Source: Pseudomonadota bacterium | GTDB lineage: Bacteria; Pseudomonadota; Alphaproteobacteria; Rhizobiales; Xanthobacteraceae | Length of the DNA stretch: 64,000 nucleotides | Direction: 5' to 3' | Assembly (NCBI GenBank): GCA_023451825.1 | Contig: JAEXYA010000023.1 | Location: 20,655-84,654 of the forward strand | Shown here: positions 33,846 to 42,735 of the stretch, in pieces | Numbering within the stretch: the first letter of the stretch is position 1 | How the letters are laid out: the number at the start of each line of letters is the position of its first letter | Program-made: the position numbers and the translations under genes | Notes under the pieces: model-generated | The model's database searches: none | What the model was told of the DNA's origin: nothing | What the model saw: the letters and a program-made list of their open reading frames with translations, nothing else

Positions 33846-35573
33846 TCAACGTCCCTGTATCGCATGCCGCGCCAATGCGAGGCCCATCAGTACAAAGGCC
33901 GATGTGACCTCTGGACCGCCGACCAGAATACGGGTCGGTGTTTTCATTTTATTCCATTCATAGGCTTTGAACGGTCTCTTGCGGCCGCCTTCGCCATGGC
34001 TGCGCACGATGCATTGCAGCGCGGGAGTGAACAGCGCGATATCGCCGCCAAGATGACCTAGCGCGATCAGTGCGAGCGCTGCGTCAAAGGCATTCATCTC
34101 GCGCGCGATCAGTTCATCAGCGACATAAGCGAGGATATGCGGCCTGATGAATGCGAATGTGTCTTCGGGATCAAGCTTCCGCCTGATGTCGTCCGGCAAA
34201 GCACGGAATGCTGCGTAGCAGCGGCCGAAATAGGCGCAGTATAGTTCGGGCAGATAATAAATATGGGACTTGGGATCCGCGAAGGCGCCGGATTGGACGA
34301 GACGGCGTTGAAAGCCGATGATCCGATGAACTGTCTCGAGTCGCTTCGGCGTTTCCAGCACCTGCCAGCGCGTGCAATTACGGAACGAGACCTCCAGCAC
34401 ATCGAGATTCAACGTCGGATCGAGGTCGTTTCCGTAGGGGCGCTGGCCGGCAAGGTTGTCGATCCAGGTGGCGATCGCGCCGTCGTAACTGATGTTGTCG
34501 TTGATCGGCACAGTGACCAAAGGCTCGTTGGCGCCTTCATTGACCTGATAGCCGGCATAAAAGTCGAGCAGTGGCTGATTGAGGATGGGATCGCGCGAGC
34601 CGGCCTGCGTGGCGGCGGAGAAGGAGCATGCCGTCGTGTCGCAATCCGGCACATAGATGCCGAAGCCGAGTTCCTGCTTGATTTGCGCAAAGAAGCGGCT
34701 GAAGCGCGGATGCGGTGGCGGCGCCAGCGCGGTGATGACATGGGTGCTGCTGCCATCATGGGACTTCACCTCCTCGCGTGAGGTGACGAGGCAGAATTCG
34801 ATCATCGCATCGATCGCGCGGCGCGATTTCGCGGTCTGCGCGTTTGTCGGCAAGCCCGTTTCGCCGAAAGCCAGCAGGGCTTCGATGAAAAAGGCGTCGT
34901 AATACGCCGAGCGATGCCGGATCTGCACCGGCTCCCACATCGGCTCGGCGATACCGGTCCAGGGCGGATTGATCAGCCGCCCGGCAGGTGAGCGTGCGAT
35001 GAAGATGCGCGCCAGGGTGAACAGCAGGGTCGAATTCTTGTAGCCACGGGCGTTCAATCCCGTCAGGGCCAGCAGGAATTCGCGACCATGCATGTCGGGG
35101 TCGCCGATCAAATTGAAGGCCGCATAGGTCGGAATGAAGCCGTTTTTCGTGAACGACCCCAGCAGATGTTTGCCGCAGCTGCGGATCACTTCGTCGATTT
35201 CGGCGACCGACGGCGGAGAGGTGGGCGCCTGGGCCTGTGGCGGGGTTGGGTGCTTCAGGCTTACGGTATCGAGCAGTTCGGCCACAGGCCGACCGATGGC
35301 CTCCCAATCCGGCTCTACATCGTCCCGGGCGGCGATCAGCGCGTCTTGTAGGGCTTTGAACCGGATGGGATCGCGTAATTCGGGAAGGCCGGCCCGTCGC
35401 AAAAGGGGACGGAGGGCCAAATTGCCGAGCGCAGTGTTGTAGAATTGGACGATATGGGGCTTTCCGGTGTTATGGCACCGGAATATGGGATCGCAGAGGT
35501 CGTAGAGAGTCGGTCCGTTTTTCCGAGCGGTGAGCGCATCGAGGGCGGCGCGAGCCTGATAAGTCACAGTCAT
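33846..35573 (-). CDS. Unrecognised 575-residue protein, possibly an alpha/alpha-toroid (cyclase-like) fold
   Basis: 575 residues from MTVTYQARAALDALTARKNG; upstream in-frame starts lack family-like sequence. No signal peptide or membrane segment. I do not recognise a named family. The pattern hints at a terpene-cyclase/prenyltransferase toroid: helices bounded by aromatic and GG-type turns, a DCDTTACS segment (Asp310, Asp312) reminiscent of the DxDD(T)A motif of class II terpene cyclases but with the last Asp replaced by Thr, DGAIATWIDNLAG then GNDLDPTLNLDVLE (residues 381-394), and GGPEVTSAFVLMGLALA near the C-terminus. No isoprenoid genes adjoin. It could be a pseudo-cyclase, a glucosidase-like toroid, or a new family. 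Confidence 0.6.
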   Translation of the reverse strand: MTVTYQARAALDALTARKNGPTLYDLCDPIFRCHNTGKPHIVQFYNTALGNLALRPLLRRAGLPELRDPIRFKALQDALIAARDDVEPDWEAIGRPVAELLDTVSLKHPTPPQAQAPTSPPSVAEIDEVIRSCGKHLLGSFTKNGFIPTYAAFNLIGDPDMHGREFLLALTGLNARGYKNSTLLFTLARIFIARSPAGRLINPPWTGIAEPMWEPVQIRHRSAYYDAFFIEALLAFGETGLPTNAQTAKSRRAIDAMIEFCLVTSREEVKSHDGSSTHVITALAPPPHPRFSRFFAQIKQELGFGIYVPDCDTTACSFSAATQAGSRDPILNQPLLDFYAGYQVNEGANEPLVTVPINDNISYDGAIATWIDNLAGQRPYGNDLDPTLNLDVLEVSFRNCTRWQVLETPKRLETVHRIIGFQRRLVQSGAFADPKSHIYYLPELYCAYFGRCYAAFRALPDDIRRKLDPEDTFAFIRPHILAYVADELIAREMNAFDAALALIALGHLGGDIALFTPALQCIVRSHGEGGRKRPFKAYEWNKMKTPTRILVGGPEVTSAFVLMGLALARHAIQGR

Positions 35574-35913
35574 GGGGCATCTTTCGGAGTAACGTCCGCG
35601 CACGTTCTGAGAATCGACCGCCGCCAGATGCGCCGAAACACTCCCGACACCTGCAAGCCTTTGAAATCGAGCATGAATCGATGAGAACTGCAATTGTCGG
35701 AGGCGCATAACCGGTTCCGTTGCGTCAGTAACCCTGTCTTAAACGGAGCCCTTTACCCGTTGCCCGGTTGATCCCGACGGGTTAACAGCGGGTTCGCTGC
35801 AATGCCGCAAATTGAGCGCATTTGATGCTCATTGGTTCGGCATTCCATCAAACCTAGTCGGACGTCCGCGCGACCATATGGTTGCGCGTGAATGATGAGC
35901 AGGAAACCACGTT
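35574..35913. other. Divergent intergenic region before the first pseudo-caspase gene
   Basis: 340 bases between the 575-residue gene (-) and the caspase-fold gene (+). No convincing gene. It contains a near-palindrome GCGCGACCAT / ATGGTTGCGC at 35868-35887 (one mismatch), 26 bases before the ATG at 35914, and AGGA as a likely ribosome site about nine bases ahead of that ATG. The promoter elements are not distinct enough to name. Confidence 0.5.
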
Positions 35914-36780
35914 ATGAACGTAGGGCAGTTTCGCGTATCCCGACGCTCGATCACCATGACCGTTGCTTTCGCTGGTCTGGTCTCGCTGGCGCTTGGCGCT
36001 CACGCCGCGCTGAATAAGCACGTGATGGATTCCGCACGCGCCGCCGTCGGTCTCGAAACGACGCAGGGCATTCCAAACAGTTCGCGTCTCGCGCTCGTGA
36101 TCGGCAATGGTCATTATCCCGATGCAGGTTCGCCGTTGCTGCAGCCAATCAATGATGCACGCGCCGTCACGCATGCGCTGCGTCAGGACGGTTTTGATGT
36201 CGATGTGATCGAAGATGCAACCCGCGATGACATGACTCGTGCGGTGGAGCGGCTGAAGAACAAGATCAAGCCCGACAGCACGGTGATGCTGTATTTCGGC
36301 GGCTACGGTGTTCAGGTCGGCCGTCAAAGCTACATGATCCCCGTCGATGCTGCGATCTGGCGCGAGCGTGATGTGCGCGGCCAAGGCATGAGCGTCGAGA
36401 CCGTGCTTGATGTGATGAAGGAGCGCGGTGCGCAGGCGAAGCTGGTGGTGCTCGATGCATCCCGCCGCAATCCGTATGAGCGCCGCTTCCGCGCTTACTC
36501 GCGCGGCTTGGCACCGATCGATGTGCCGGAGAAGGCCCTGATTTTGACGTCGGCTACGCCGGGCAAGGTTGCCGATGATGCAGCAGGTCAGAACAGCCTG
36601 CTTGCCGCGGAATTTTTGAAAAGCCTGAAGACCAAGCCAGCGAGTGCCGAGGCGGTGTTTGCCAACACCCGCGCAGCTGTCACCCGCGCCTCGGATGGCG
36701 AGCAAGTGCCCGCGGTGTCGTCATCGCTTGTTGACGAAGTCAAGTTCGGCGTCGCCACGACTGCTCGCGCCGGCAGCTGA
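35914..36780 (+). CDS. Caspase-fold (C14/orthocaspase) protein with inactive Tyr/Ser dyad
   Basis: 288 residues. A signal anchor or signal peptide (TMTVAFAGLVSLALGAHA, residues 14-31) places it in the periplasm or on the membrane. The caspase-like core opens RLALVIGNGHYPDAGSPLLQ, then PINDARAVTHALRQDGFDV. In active relatives the catalytic His lies in a GHG motif and the Cys in a DACRNNP motif; here the segments read FGGYGVQVGRQSYMIPVD (Tyr131) and VLDASRRNPYERRF (Ser183). Both catalytic residues are therefore lost, so this should not be a cysteine protease; it may bind a partner. It converges on the MFP gene at 36819 and resembles the caspase domain of the gene at 42736. Confidence 0.88.
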   Translation: MNVGQFRVSRRSITMTVAFAGLVSLALGAHAALNKHVMDSARAAVGLETTQGIPNSSRLALVIGNGHYPDAGSPLLQPINDARAVTHALRQDGFDVDVIEDATRDDMTRAVERLKNKIKPDSTVMLYFGGYGVQVGRQSYMIPVDAAIWRERDVRGQGMSVETVLDVMKERGAQAKLVVLDASRRNPYERRFRAYSRGLAPIDVPEKALILTSATPGKVADDAAGQNSLLAAEFLKSLKTKPASAEAVFANTRAAVTRASDGEQVPAVSSSLVDEVKFGVATTARAGS

Positions 36781-36818
36781 GTCTGCGACAAGCTGCACTC
36801 GGCTTAGATAGCTTGCAG

Positions 36819-37724
36819 TCATTTCTTTCCGGCGCTAGCCGTGACCGGTCGCACCGGATCGCCTTCGCGCAACAGCGCGCCAGCGCGCGCGACGACAATA
36901 TCGCCTTCATTGAGGCCTTCGCGGACTTCCACCTGGCCTCCCGATAGCAGCCCGACTTCCACGCGGCGTGTTTCAATCCGGTGTCGGCGTACGACCTGCA
37001 CAACCGTGCCACCGGAACTGTACAAGATCGCGGTGAGCGGCAATGCGATGCCGCAACTTTCCCCGGTTTTGATACCGGCGCGCGCGTAGGAGTTGGTCAT
37101 CAGCCGGCGTGGCGAATTGAGCGCGACCACGACCTGGCCAAGCTGGCTGTTCGGCTCGACCGACGACGCGACACGGCGCACTTTGGCGTCGAGTTCACGG
37201 ATGCCGATGACCTTGATCTTCGCGGGCTGATCGACTTTGAGCTTGGGCAGGTCGCGGGTCGGCACTTGGCCGATGAAGTCGAACTCGCTGCGCGAGATGA
37301 TGCTGAAAAGCGCCTCGCCACGGGGAGAGGCGAGAGCACCTACCACTGCGGTGGACGCACTGACGAGGCCGGCAACGGTCGCCTGCAGTTGGACCGAGCT
37401 GCCATCCGGTGATGTCAGTCTTGCAAGGATCTGGCCGGCCGTGACGTTCTCGCCGGCATCGACCATGATCTCAGCCACTTTCATGCCGGGACGATCCGGA
37501 CGGATCGAGACTTCCTCGCGCGGAAGCAGCAGGCCTGCGACATCGACCGTGTCGGCGAAGCACTGCTTTGATGCAGCCAGCACAGTGACGGCCGCGCCTT
37601 TGACGAGATCGGTGTCATCCGCAGCTTGGCTCGGAGCCGCGAAAGAACAGAGCGCGGTCGCGAGCAGAAGACGCTTCAACATGTCGGACGTCCGTTGCGA
37701 GAAGAGAGGATGCGACGTGATCAT
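36819..37724 (-). CDS. RND efflux periplasmic adaptor (MFP), second of a pair
   Basis: 301 residues. The ATG at 37724 overlaps the TGA stop of the RND gene (ATGA, 37721-37724) and has AGGCGG about five bases ahead; a second in-frame ATG at 37682 gives a more canonical signal peptide (MLKRLLLATALCSFAAPSQA). The mature protein has HlyD-type features: lipoyl halves around GMKVAEIMVDAGENVTAGQI and VAGLVSASTAVVG, a beta-barrel and a C-terminal domain (VEVREGLNEGDIVVA). Two cysteines, Cys55 (KQCFAD) and Cys224 (GESCGIALP), have exact counterparts in the first adaptor. It should link the pump to an outer-membrane channel, which is not encoded here. The helical hairpin is very short. Confidence 0.9.
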   Translation of the reverse strand: MITSHPLFSQRTSDMLKRLLLATALCSFAAPSQAADDTDLVKGAAVTVLAASKQCFADTVDVAGLLLPREEVSIRPDRPGMKVAEIMVDAGENVTAGQILARLTSPDGSSVQLQATVAGLVSASTAVVGALASPRGEALFSIISRSEFDFIGQVPTRDLPKLKVDQPAKIKVIGIRELDAKVRRVASSVEPNSQLGQVVVALNSPRRLMTNSYARAGIKTGESCGIALPLTAILYSSGGTVVQVVRRHRIETRRVEVGLLSGGQVEVREGLNEGDIVVARAGALLREGDPVRPVTASAGKK

Positions 37725-40700
37725 CGGTCCGCCTGTCCATGTCCGGTCGGTGGATGGCCGCGGTCTTCTTCGCCGCTCGACACCAGTAACTTGCGACCCA
37801 AGCGCCACGATAGATTTCCGACGTCGTCCATCATCATGAACATCGCCGGGACAAAGACGAGCGATAAGCCTGTCGAGAAGATCAGGCCGCCGATGATGGC
37901 CAGCGCCATCGGCGATCGGAATTCGCCGCCGGCCCCCCAGGCGAGCGCGGACGGCATCATGCCTGCGGCCATGGCGATGGTGGTCATGATGATCGGCCGA
38001 GCACGCTTCATGCCGGCATCGATGATGGCGACATCGCGTGGCTTGCCTTCGCGGATCGCTTCCACCGCAAATTCCACCAGCATGATAGCGTTCTTGGTGA
38101 CGATGCCCATCAGCATCAGGATGCCGATCCACACCGGCGTCGTCAGCTGCTTGCCTGTGATCAAAAGCGCCAGGATCGCGCCGCCGATGGAGAGCGGCAG
38201 CGAGAACAGGATGGTGATCGGTTGCAGGAAGGTGCCGAACAGCAGCACAAGTACAGCATAGACCATCATCAGGCCGGCAGAAATCGCGGTGGCAAAGCCG
38301 TCCGCAAGTTCATTCAGGCTTTCAGCGTCGCCGGACTGTTTGACGCTCACATTCTTCGGCAGCGTCTTCATCACCGGCAGGTCGTAAATCTTCTTCAGCG
38401 CATCTCCGAGCGCTGCAGTGCCGACAAGATCCGCGGCGACCGTTGCCTGTCGTTCGCGGTCATACCGATTGATGCTGGTGGGGCCCTGGTCAAGCTTGAT
38501 GTCGGCGACGACGGACAGCGGGACGCCACCGCGTCCGCCGCCAATCGGCACGCGAAGTTGCTCGAGCACCTGGATGTCAGACCGTGCGCTGTCTTCGAGC
38601 TGAACGCGGATCGGCACCAGCCGGTCGCCGGCATCGAATTTCGCAAGCGCCGGTCCGACATCGCCGATGGTGGCAACGCGAATGGTCTCCGACAAGCCTT
38701 CGGTGGAGACTCCCAAACGCGCAGCGAGATCAGCGCGTGGCTGCACGCGGAGTTCAGGGCGATCGAGCGATGTTTCCGAGATCACATTGGCGATCTGTGG
38801 AATACGTCGCATCTGCGTCGCCAGTTCATTTGCGACATTGCTGACGATGTTGATGTCGGGCCCGGTCACCACCAGCGAGATGGCGCGAAGGCCGTTTTCA
38901 TCGAGGAACCAGTATCGGATGTCGGGAACGCTTTGCAATTCCTCACCGATCGCGAGCTCAAGCTCGCGCTGTGAGATTTCTCGATCTCCCTTCGGCGTGT
39001 AGTTGATGATCAGCGAGGCCCGGCGGACTTCGGATATGCCGGGCGGAACGCGGCCGCCATCGACGAAGACGCTCTTGATCTCAGGGCGTTTGCGCAGCCG
39101 CTGTACGATCTCCTCGGTGGTCTTTTCGGTGAACGAGAGTTGCGATCCCGGTGGCAATTCCATTGCCATGAGAGAGCGGGCGGTATCCTGCGCGGGCAGA
39201 AAACCTTGCGGGAGCAGCTTGATGCTGAGGATCGACAGAGCAAACACGGCAATGCCGAACAGAACCGTCAGGTAATAGTGCTTCACCGACAGCGTCACGA
39301 GCTTGTTGTAGGAGCGCAGCACGCGGCCCGGCGGCGGATCGTCGTGCTTGTGGTCCTTCATGAAATAAGCCGCGAGCACAGGCGTGACGAAGCGCGCCGC
39401 GAGCAGCGAGAAGAACACCTGCACGGATACGGTGATGCCGAACTGTTTGAAGAACTGGCCGGCGATGCCCGACATGAAACTGGCGGGCGCAAAGATGGCG
39501 ATGATGGTGAGGCTGATCGCGATCACCGCGAGGCCGATTTCGTCGGCGGCTTCCAGTGCGGCGCGATAGGGCGATTTGCCCATGCGCATGTGGCGCACGA
39601 TATTCTCGATCTCGACGATGGCATCATCGACGAGGATGCCGGTCGAGAGCGTGATGGCGAGGAAGCTGACGAGATTCAGCGAGAAGCCGAGCATGTCCAT
39701 GACCCAGAAAGCCGGGAAGATGGAGAGCGGTAACGAGACGGCGGCAATCACCGTTGCGCGCAGGTCACGCAGGAACAGGAAGACGACGATGACGGCCAGT
39801 GCTGCGCCCTCGAAAAGGGTGCTCATCGCGGCGTCGTAATTGCCCTTGGTGAATTCGACCGACGTATCGATCAGCTTGAGATCGACATCCGGGTAGGATT
39901 CCTTCAGCGAGCTGATGCGTTTCTGCACGGCTTCAGCGACGACAACGTCACTGGCGCCCTTCGAACGCTTGATGCCGAGGGCGACGACAGGCTCACCGTT
40001 GAGGCGTGCGAATGTGCGGCGGTCGGCGATGGTGTCGGTGACCGTGCCGAGATCTTCCAGCCGCACTTCGCCCCCGGACGGCAGGCTGATCATGGTGCCG
40101 GCAAGTTCATTCAGCGTTTTGGCACCAGCGAGTGTGCGGATGGCCTGATCGTTTTTGCCGATTTCGGCGCGACCGCCAGCGAGATCGACATTGGTGCCGC
40201 GCAGACGACGTGAGACGTCCACCGCCGTGAGGCCGGCGGCCTGTAGGCGGTCTGGATCGAGCGAAACCAGGATCTCCCGCTCGACGCCGCCGATGCGCTC
40301 TACCTGCGCCACGCCGCGCACGCCCTGGAGCGCGCGCTTGACGACGTCGTCGACAAACCATGAGAGTTGTTCGGGCGTCTTGCCCGGTGAGATCGCGGCA
40401 TAGGTGACGATCGGCAGGCCAATCACGTCCACGCGTTGAATCAATGGTTCATTGACATTTTGCGGAAGGTTGGCACGGACGCGCGTGACGGCGTCCTTGA
40501 TGTCATTCAGCGCGCGATCGGTGTTGGTTTCGAGCGCAAACTGAACGGTGGTCACCGACAGTCCGTCGGTGATCGACGAGGAAATGTGCCGCACACCCTC
40601 GACGCCGGAGACGCCATCCTCGATGGTCTTGGTGACCTGTGCTTCCAACTCGGCCGGTGCGGCGCCAAATTGTGCGACGGCCACCGAGATCACGGGAATG

Positions 40701-40828
40701 TCTGCGCTCGGCAGCCGCGTGATCGCCAGTTTGGTGAAGCTCACCCAGCCCAGCAACAGCAGGATGATGGAGAAAACGACAGAGGGCAGCGGATTGCGGA
40801 TCGACCATGCCGAGATATTCATTGCCAT
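37721..40828 (-). CDS. RND-family multidrug/solute efflux transporter, AcrB type
   Basis: 1035 residues from MAMNISAWSIRNPLPSVVFS, the standard RND N-terminus. Twelve membrane helices and two large periplasmic loops are predicted. Helix 4 carries the proton-relay Asp pair (STGILVDDAIVEIENIVRHM, around residue 400) and helix 10 the Lys (LMLMGIVTKNAIMLVEFAVE), so proton coupling should work. It belongs to the HAE1-like group of tripartite pumps; substrates are unknown. The MFP1 stop TAA (40829-40831) directly precedes its ATG, and its own stop overlaps MFP2, so the three proteins are produced as a unit. No TolC-type gene is adjacent. Confidence 0.95.
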   Translation of the reverse strand: MAMNISAWSIRNPLPSVVFSIILLLLGWVSFTKLAITRLPSADIPVISVAVAQFGAAPAELEAQVTKTIEDGVSGVEGVRHISSSITDGLSVTTVQFALETNTDRALNDIKDAVTRVRANLPQNVNEPLIQRVDVIGLPIVTYAAISPGKTPEQLSWFVDDVVKRALQGVRGVAQVERIGGVEREILVSLDPDRLQAAGLTAVDVSRRLRGTNVDLAGGRAEIGKNDQAIRTLAGAKTLNELAGTMISLPSGGEVRLEDLGTVTDTIADRRTFARLNGEPVVALGIKRSKGASDVVVAEAVQKRISSLKESYPDVDLKLIDTSVEFTKGNYDAAMSTLFEGAALAVIVVFLFLRDLRATVIAAVSLPLSIFPAFWVMDMLGFSLNLVSFLAITLSTGILVDDAIVEIENIVRHMRMGKSPYRAALEAADEIGLAVIAISLTIIAIFAPASFMSGIAGQFFKQFGITVSVQVFFSLLAARFVTPVLAAYFMKDHKHDDPPPGRVLRSYNKLVTLSVKHYYLTVLFGIAVFALSILSIKLLPQGFLPAQDTARSLMAMELPPGSQLSFTEKTTEEIVQRLRKRPEIKSVFVDGGRVPPGISEVRRASLIINYTPKGDREISQRELELAIGEELQSVPDIRYWFLDENGLRAISLVVTGPDINIVSNVANELATQMRRIPQIANVISETSLDRPELRVQPRADLAARLGVSTEGLSETIRVATIGDVGPALAKFDAGDRLVPIRVQLEDSARSDIQVLEQLRVPIGGGRGGVPLSVVADIKLDQGPTSINRYDRERQATVAADLVGTAALGDALKKIYDLPVMKTLPKNVSVKQSGDAESLNELADGFATAISAGLMMVYAVLVLLFGTFLQPITILFSLPLSIGGAILALLITGKQLTTPVWIGILMLMGIVTKNAIMLVEFAVEAIREGKPRDVAIIDAGMKRARPIIMTTIAMAAGMMPSALAWGAGGEFRSPMALAIIGGLIFSTGLSLVFVPAMFMMMDDVGNLSWRLGRKLLVSSGEEDRGHPPTGHGQADR

Positions 40829-41722
40829 TTAGCGCACCCGCGAGCGGTCGAGATCGTCGACAAAGATGGTCTGGACTTTGTCGCCATCATGCAGCGACGT
40901 GCCGGCATCGGCGACGACGATATCGCCGACTTCGACGCCTTCGAGAATTTCAGTGGAGTTGTCGGACACGAGGCCAACCTTCACACGGCGCGTCTCGATG
41001 ATATTGCCCTTCACCAGTTGCACGGTGAAGTGCTCGATCGCCGAGCGCGGGATGGCGACGCCGCAGCTGCGCCGCGCATCGATATTGGCGCGCGCGAACA
41101 TGCCGACCTTGATGGATGGATTCGGCGCCAGCGACAGCCGCACGTGCCCCAGCTGCGTGGTGCGATCGATCTGCGGCGATACCACACGGACCTTACCGAA
41201 AACATCGGCATGGCCGTCGCGGCTGATGCGGGCGGTGGCGCCGGGATTGAGTTTGAGGATGTGAATGCTCGGCACTTCGGCGTCGAGTTCGAGGTCGTTA
41301 TTGATCGCGATCTTGAACATCGGCCCGGCCTGCGGCGACGCCGGTGCGCCTGCCTGGGTCATTACCGATGTCACAAGACCGGCGGCGGGCGCGCGTAGAG
41401 GCACGGGATTGGGGCGCGCATTGCTGGCGGATGGTGGCGGGATCAGCCGCGCCAGTTCCTGGTTCTCGGTGACCATGTCGCCTTCCTTGACCAGAACGTC
41501 AGAGACACGCGAACCCTCGGTATCGACGCCGACCTGCGCTTCGCGCTTTGGCACCACGAAGCCGGTGACACGCACCTGGTCGGAGAAACAGGCATTCGTC
41601 GCCTTGGCGACGGTCACGACCGCGCCATTGGGCGATCCGCTCGGGGTGGGTTCGGCGGCAAAAGCCCCTGTCGCCAGCGACAGGATGGCAAGAGCCGGAG
41701 CGAAGCAGGCGGAGGCCTTCAT
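40829..41722 (-). CDS. RND efflux periplasmic adaptor (MFP), first of a pair
   Basis: 297 residues from MKASACFAPALAILSLATGA, a signal peptide probably cut after AFA; the upstream extension of the frame is leader. Lipoyl-like halves surround GSRVSDVLVKEGDMVTENQE and APAAGLVTSVMTQAG with only a short linker between, then a beta-barrel and membrane-proximal domain (VGLVSDNSTEILEGVEVGDI). Cys45 (NACFSD) and Cys220 (RRSCGVAIP) match Cys55 and Cys224 of the second adaptor, suggesting a conserved disulfide. It is the first gene of the operon, and its stop abuts the RND start codon. The two adaptors may form hetero-oligomers around one pump. Confidence 0.9.
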   Translation of the reverse strand: MKASACFAPALAILSLATGAFAAEPTPSGSPNGAVVTVAKATNACFSDQVRVTGFVVPKREAQVGVDTEGSRVSDVLVKEGDMVTENQELARLIPPPSASNARPNPVPLRAPAAGLVTSVMTQAGAPASPQAGPMFKIAINNDLELDAEVPSIHILKLNPGATARISRDGHADVFGKVRVVSPQIDRTTQLGHVRLSLAPNPSIKVGMFARANIDARRSCGVAIPRSAIEHFTVQLVKGNIIETRRVKVGLVSDNSTEILEGVEVGDIVVADAGTSLHDGDKVQTIFVDDLDRSRVR

Positions 41723-41895
41723 TAGCGAATGAGTCCACTTGGCATGGCGGGGCACCAGACAATTGATTTGCGGTGCGGCGGCTGGGTCGATCGATCCTAT
41801 ACGGGATAAATGTGATCGCCAAAGCAAACAGCGCTCCGTGGGGTTCGGAACGCTGTCATGCGGCAATCCGCAGCGGTGATGTGAACCTCACCGCA

Positions 41896-42555
41896 TTACT
41901 GCGTCGAGGCCGTTGCCTTATTGGCCATGTTCACGACCTGGACGCGGCGATTGGTTGGATCGGTCGGCGCCAGACCGCTCTTGGGTTTGGTCTTGCCATA
42001 GCCGACAGTCACAAGGTCCGCACCTGCGATGCCGAAGCGATCGACGAGATACCGCTTGATCGAATCCGCGCGACGCTCGGACAGTTCCTGATTGTATTCT
42101 TCACCGCCGACAGCATCGGTATGACCGGCGACGACGAAAGTCGATCCCTTGAGATCGGGGCTGCTCAGCGCCTTGCCGAGCGCCTGCACCGATTGCATGG
42201 AGCGCTTGCTGATATTGGCGGAATTATAGTCGAAATTGATCTCGAGATCGATCGCCGGCTTGGTTTCCGCGAGGGTAGCGATCTGCTCGCGCTCGCCCAT
42301 CGATAGCGACCGGGTGCTGCGGTTGCGAAGGGAGTCCATGAACTTGCCTTCGGCGGCGTTCACAGCGGGCTCGGCCGGTGGGGCCATCGAGAGGCCGCGG
42401 GTGAGCGGCTTCTTGGGGGCCAGTGCCCGGAGGATCTGATCTGACGTGACCTCTTCGGCTGCGATCACGGCGCCAGCGGTAAAGGTGATGGCGGCGCCTG
42501 CAATGAAAGCCGCGCGGATGACATTTACGCCGAAGCGCGTGGACGATTTCGACAT
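41896..42555 (-). CDS. OmpA-family envelope protein
   Basis: 219 residues. A signal peptide (IRAAFIAGAAITFTAGAVIA) precedes an unstructured region to about residue 95 and a C-terminal OmpA domain: LEINFDYNSANISKRSMQSV, FVVAGHTDAVGGEEYNQELS, ERRADSIKRYLVDRFGI and GYGKTKPKSGLAPTDPTNRR. These include the Asp/Arg residues that bind diaminopimelate in peptidoglycan. There is no beta-barrel, so it is a periplasmic peptidoglycan-binding protein. It lies between the efflux operon and the TPR-bearing pseudo-caspase, all leftward, with gaps of about 175 bases; co-regulation is possible but not shown. Confidence 0.9.
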   Translation of the reverse strand: MSKSSTRFGVNVIRAAFIAGAAITFTAGAVIAAEEVTSDQILRALAPKKPLTRGLSMAPPAEPAVNAAEGKFMDSLRNRSTRSLSMGEREQIATLAETKPAIDLEINFDYNSANISKRSMQSVQALGKALSSPDLKGSTFVVAGHTDAVGGEEYNQELSERRADSIKRYLVDRFGIAGADLVTVGYGKTKPKSGLAPTDPTNRRVQVVNMANKATASTQ

Positions 42556-42735
42556 GGAAGCACCCCTTATTTCTGATCGCGCAACAGGCGCGTGCTCAAT
42601 TCAAAGTCGTTTTCCCTGGCCGGTCGGTAAAGTCGGCGCCCGGCTTATGTTCAATAGTGTCCGTCTGCGCGGCGCGGGTTCAAATCCATTCGGGCAAAAT
42701 CGTGTCTTTCCTGGCGAGCGACCGGCGACGTCGTT

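Noticed and set aside
35914..36780. Annotation as an active caspase or metacaspase protease
   Set aside because: Both catalytic residues are substituted (Tyr131, Ser183), so protease activity is not supported.
42660..42700. GCGGGTTCAAATCC, resembling a tRNA T-arm loop
   Set aside because: The flanking stem does not pair and no acceptor, D or anticodon arm can be folded upstream.
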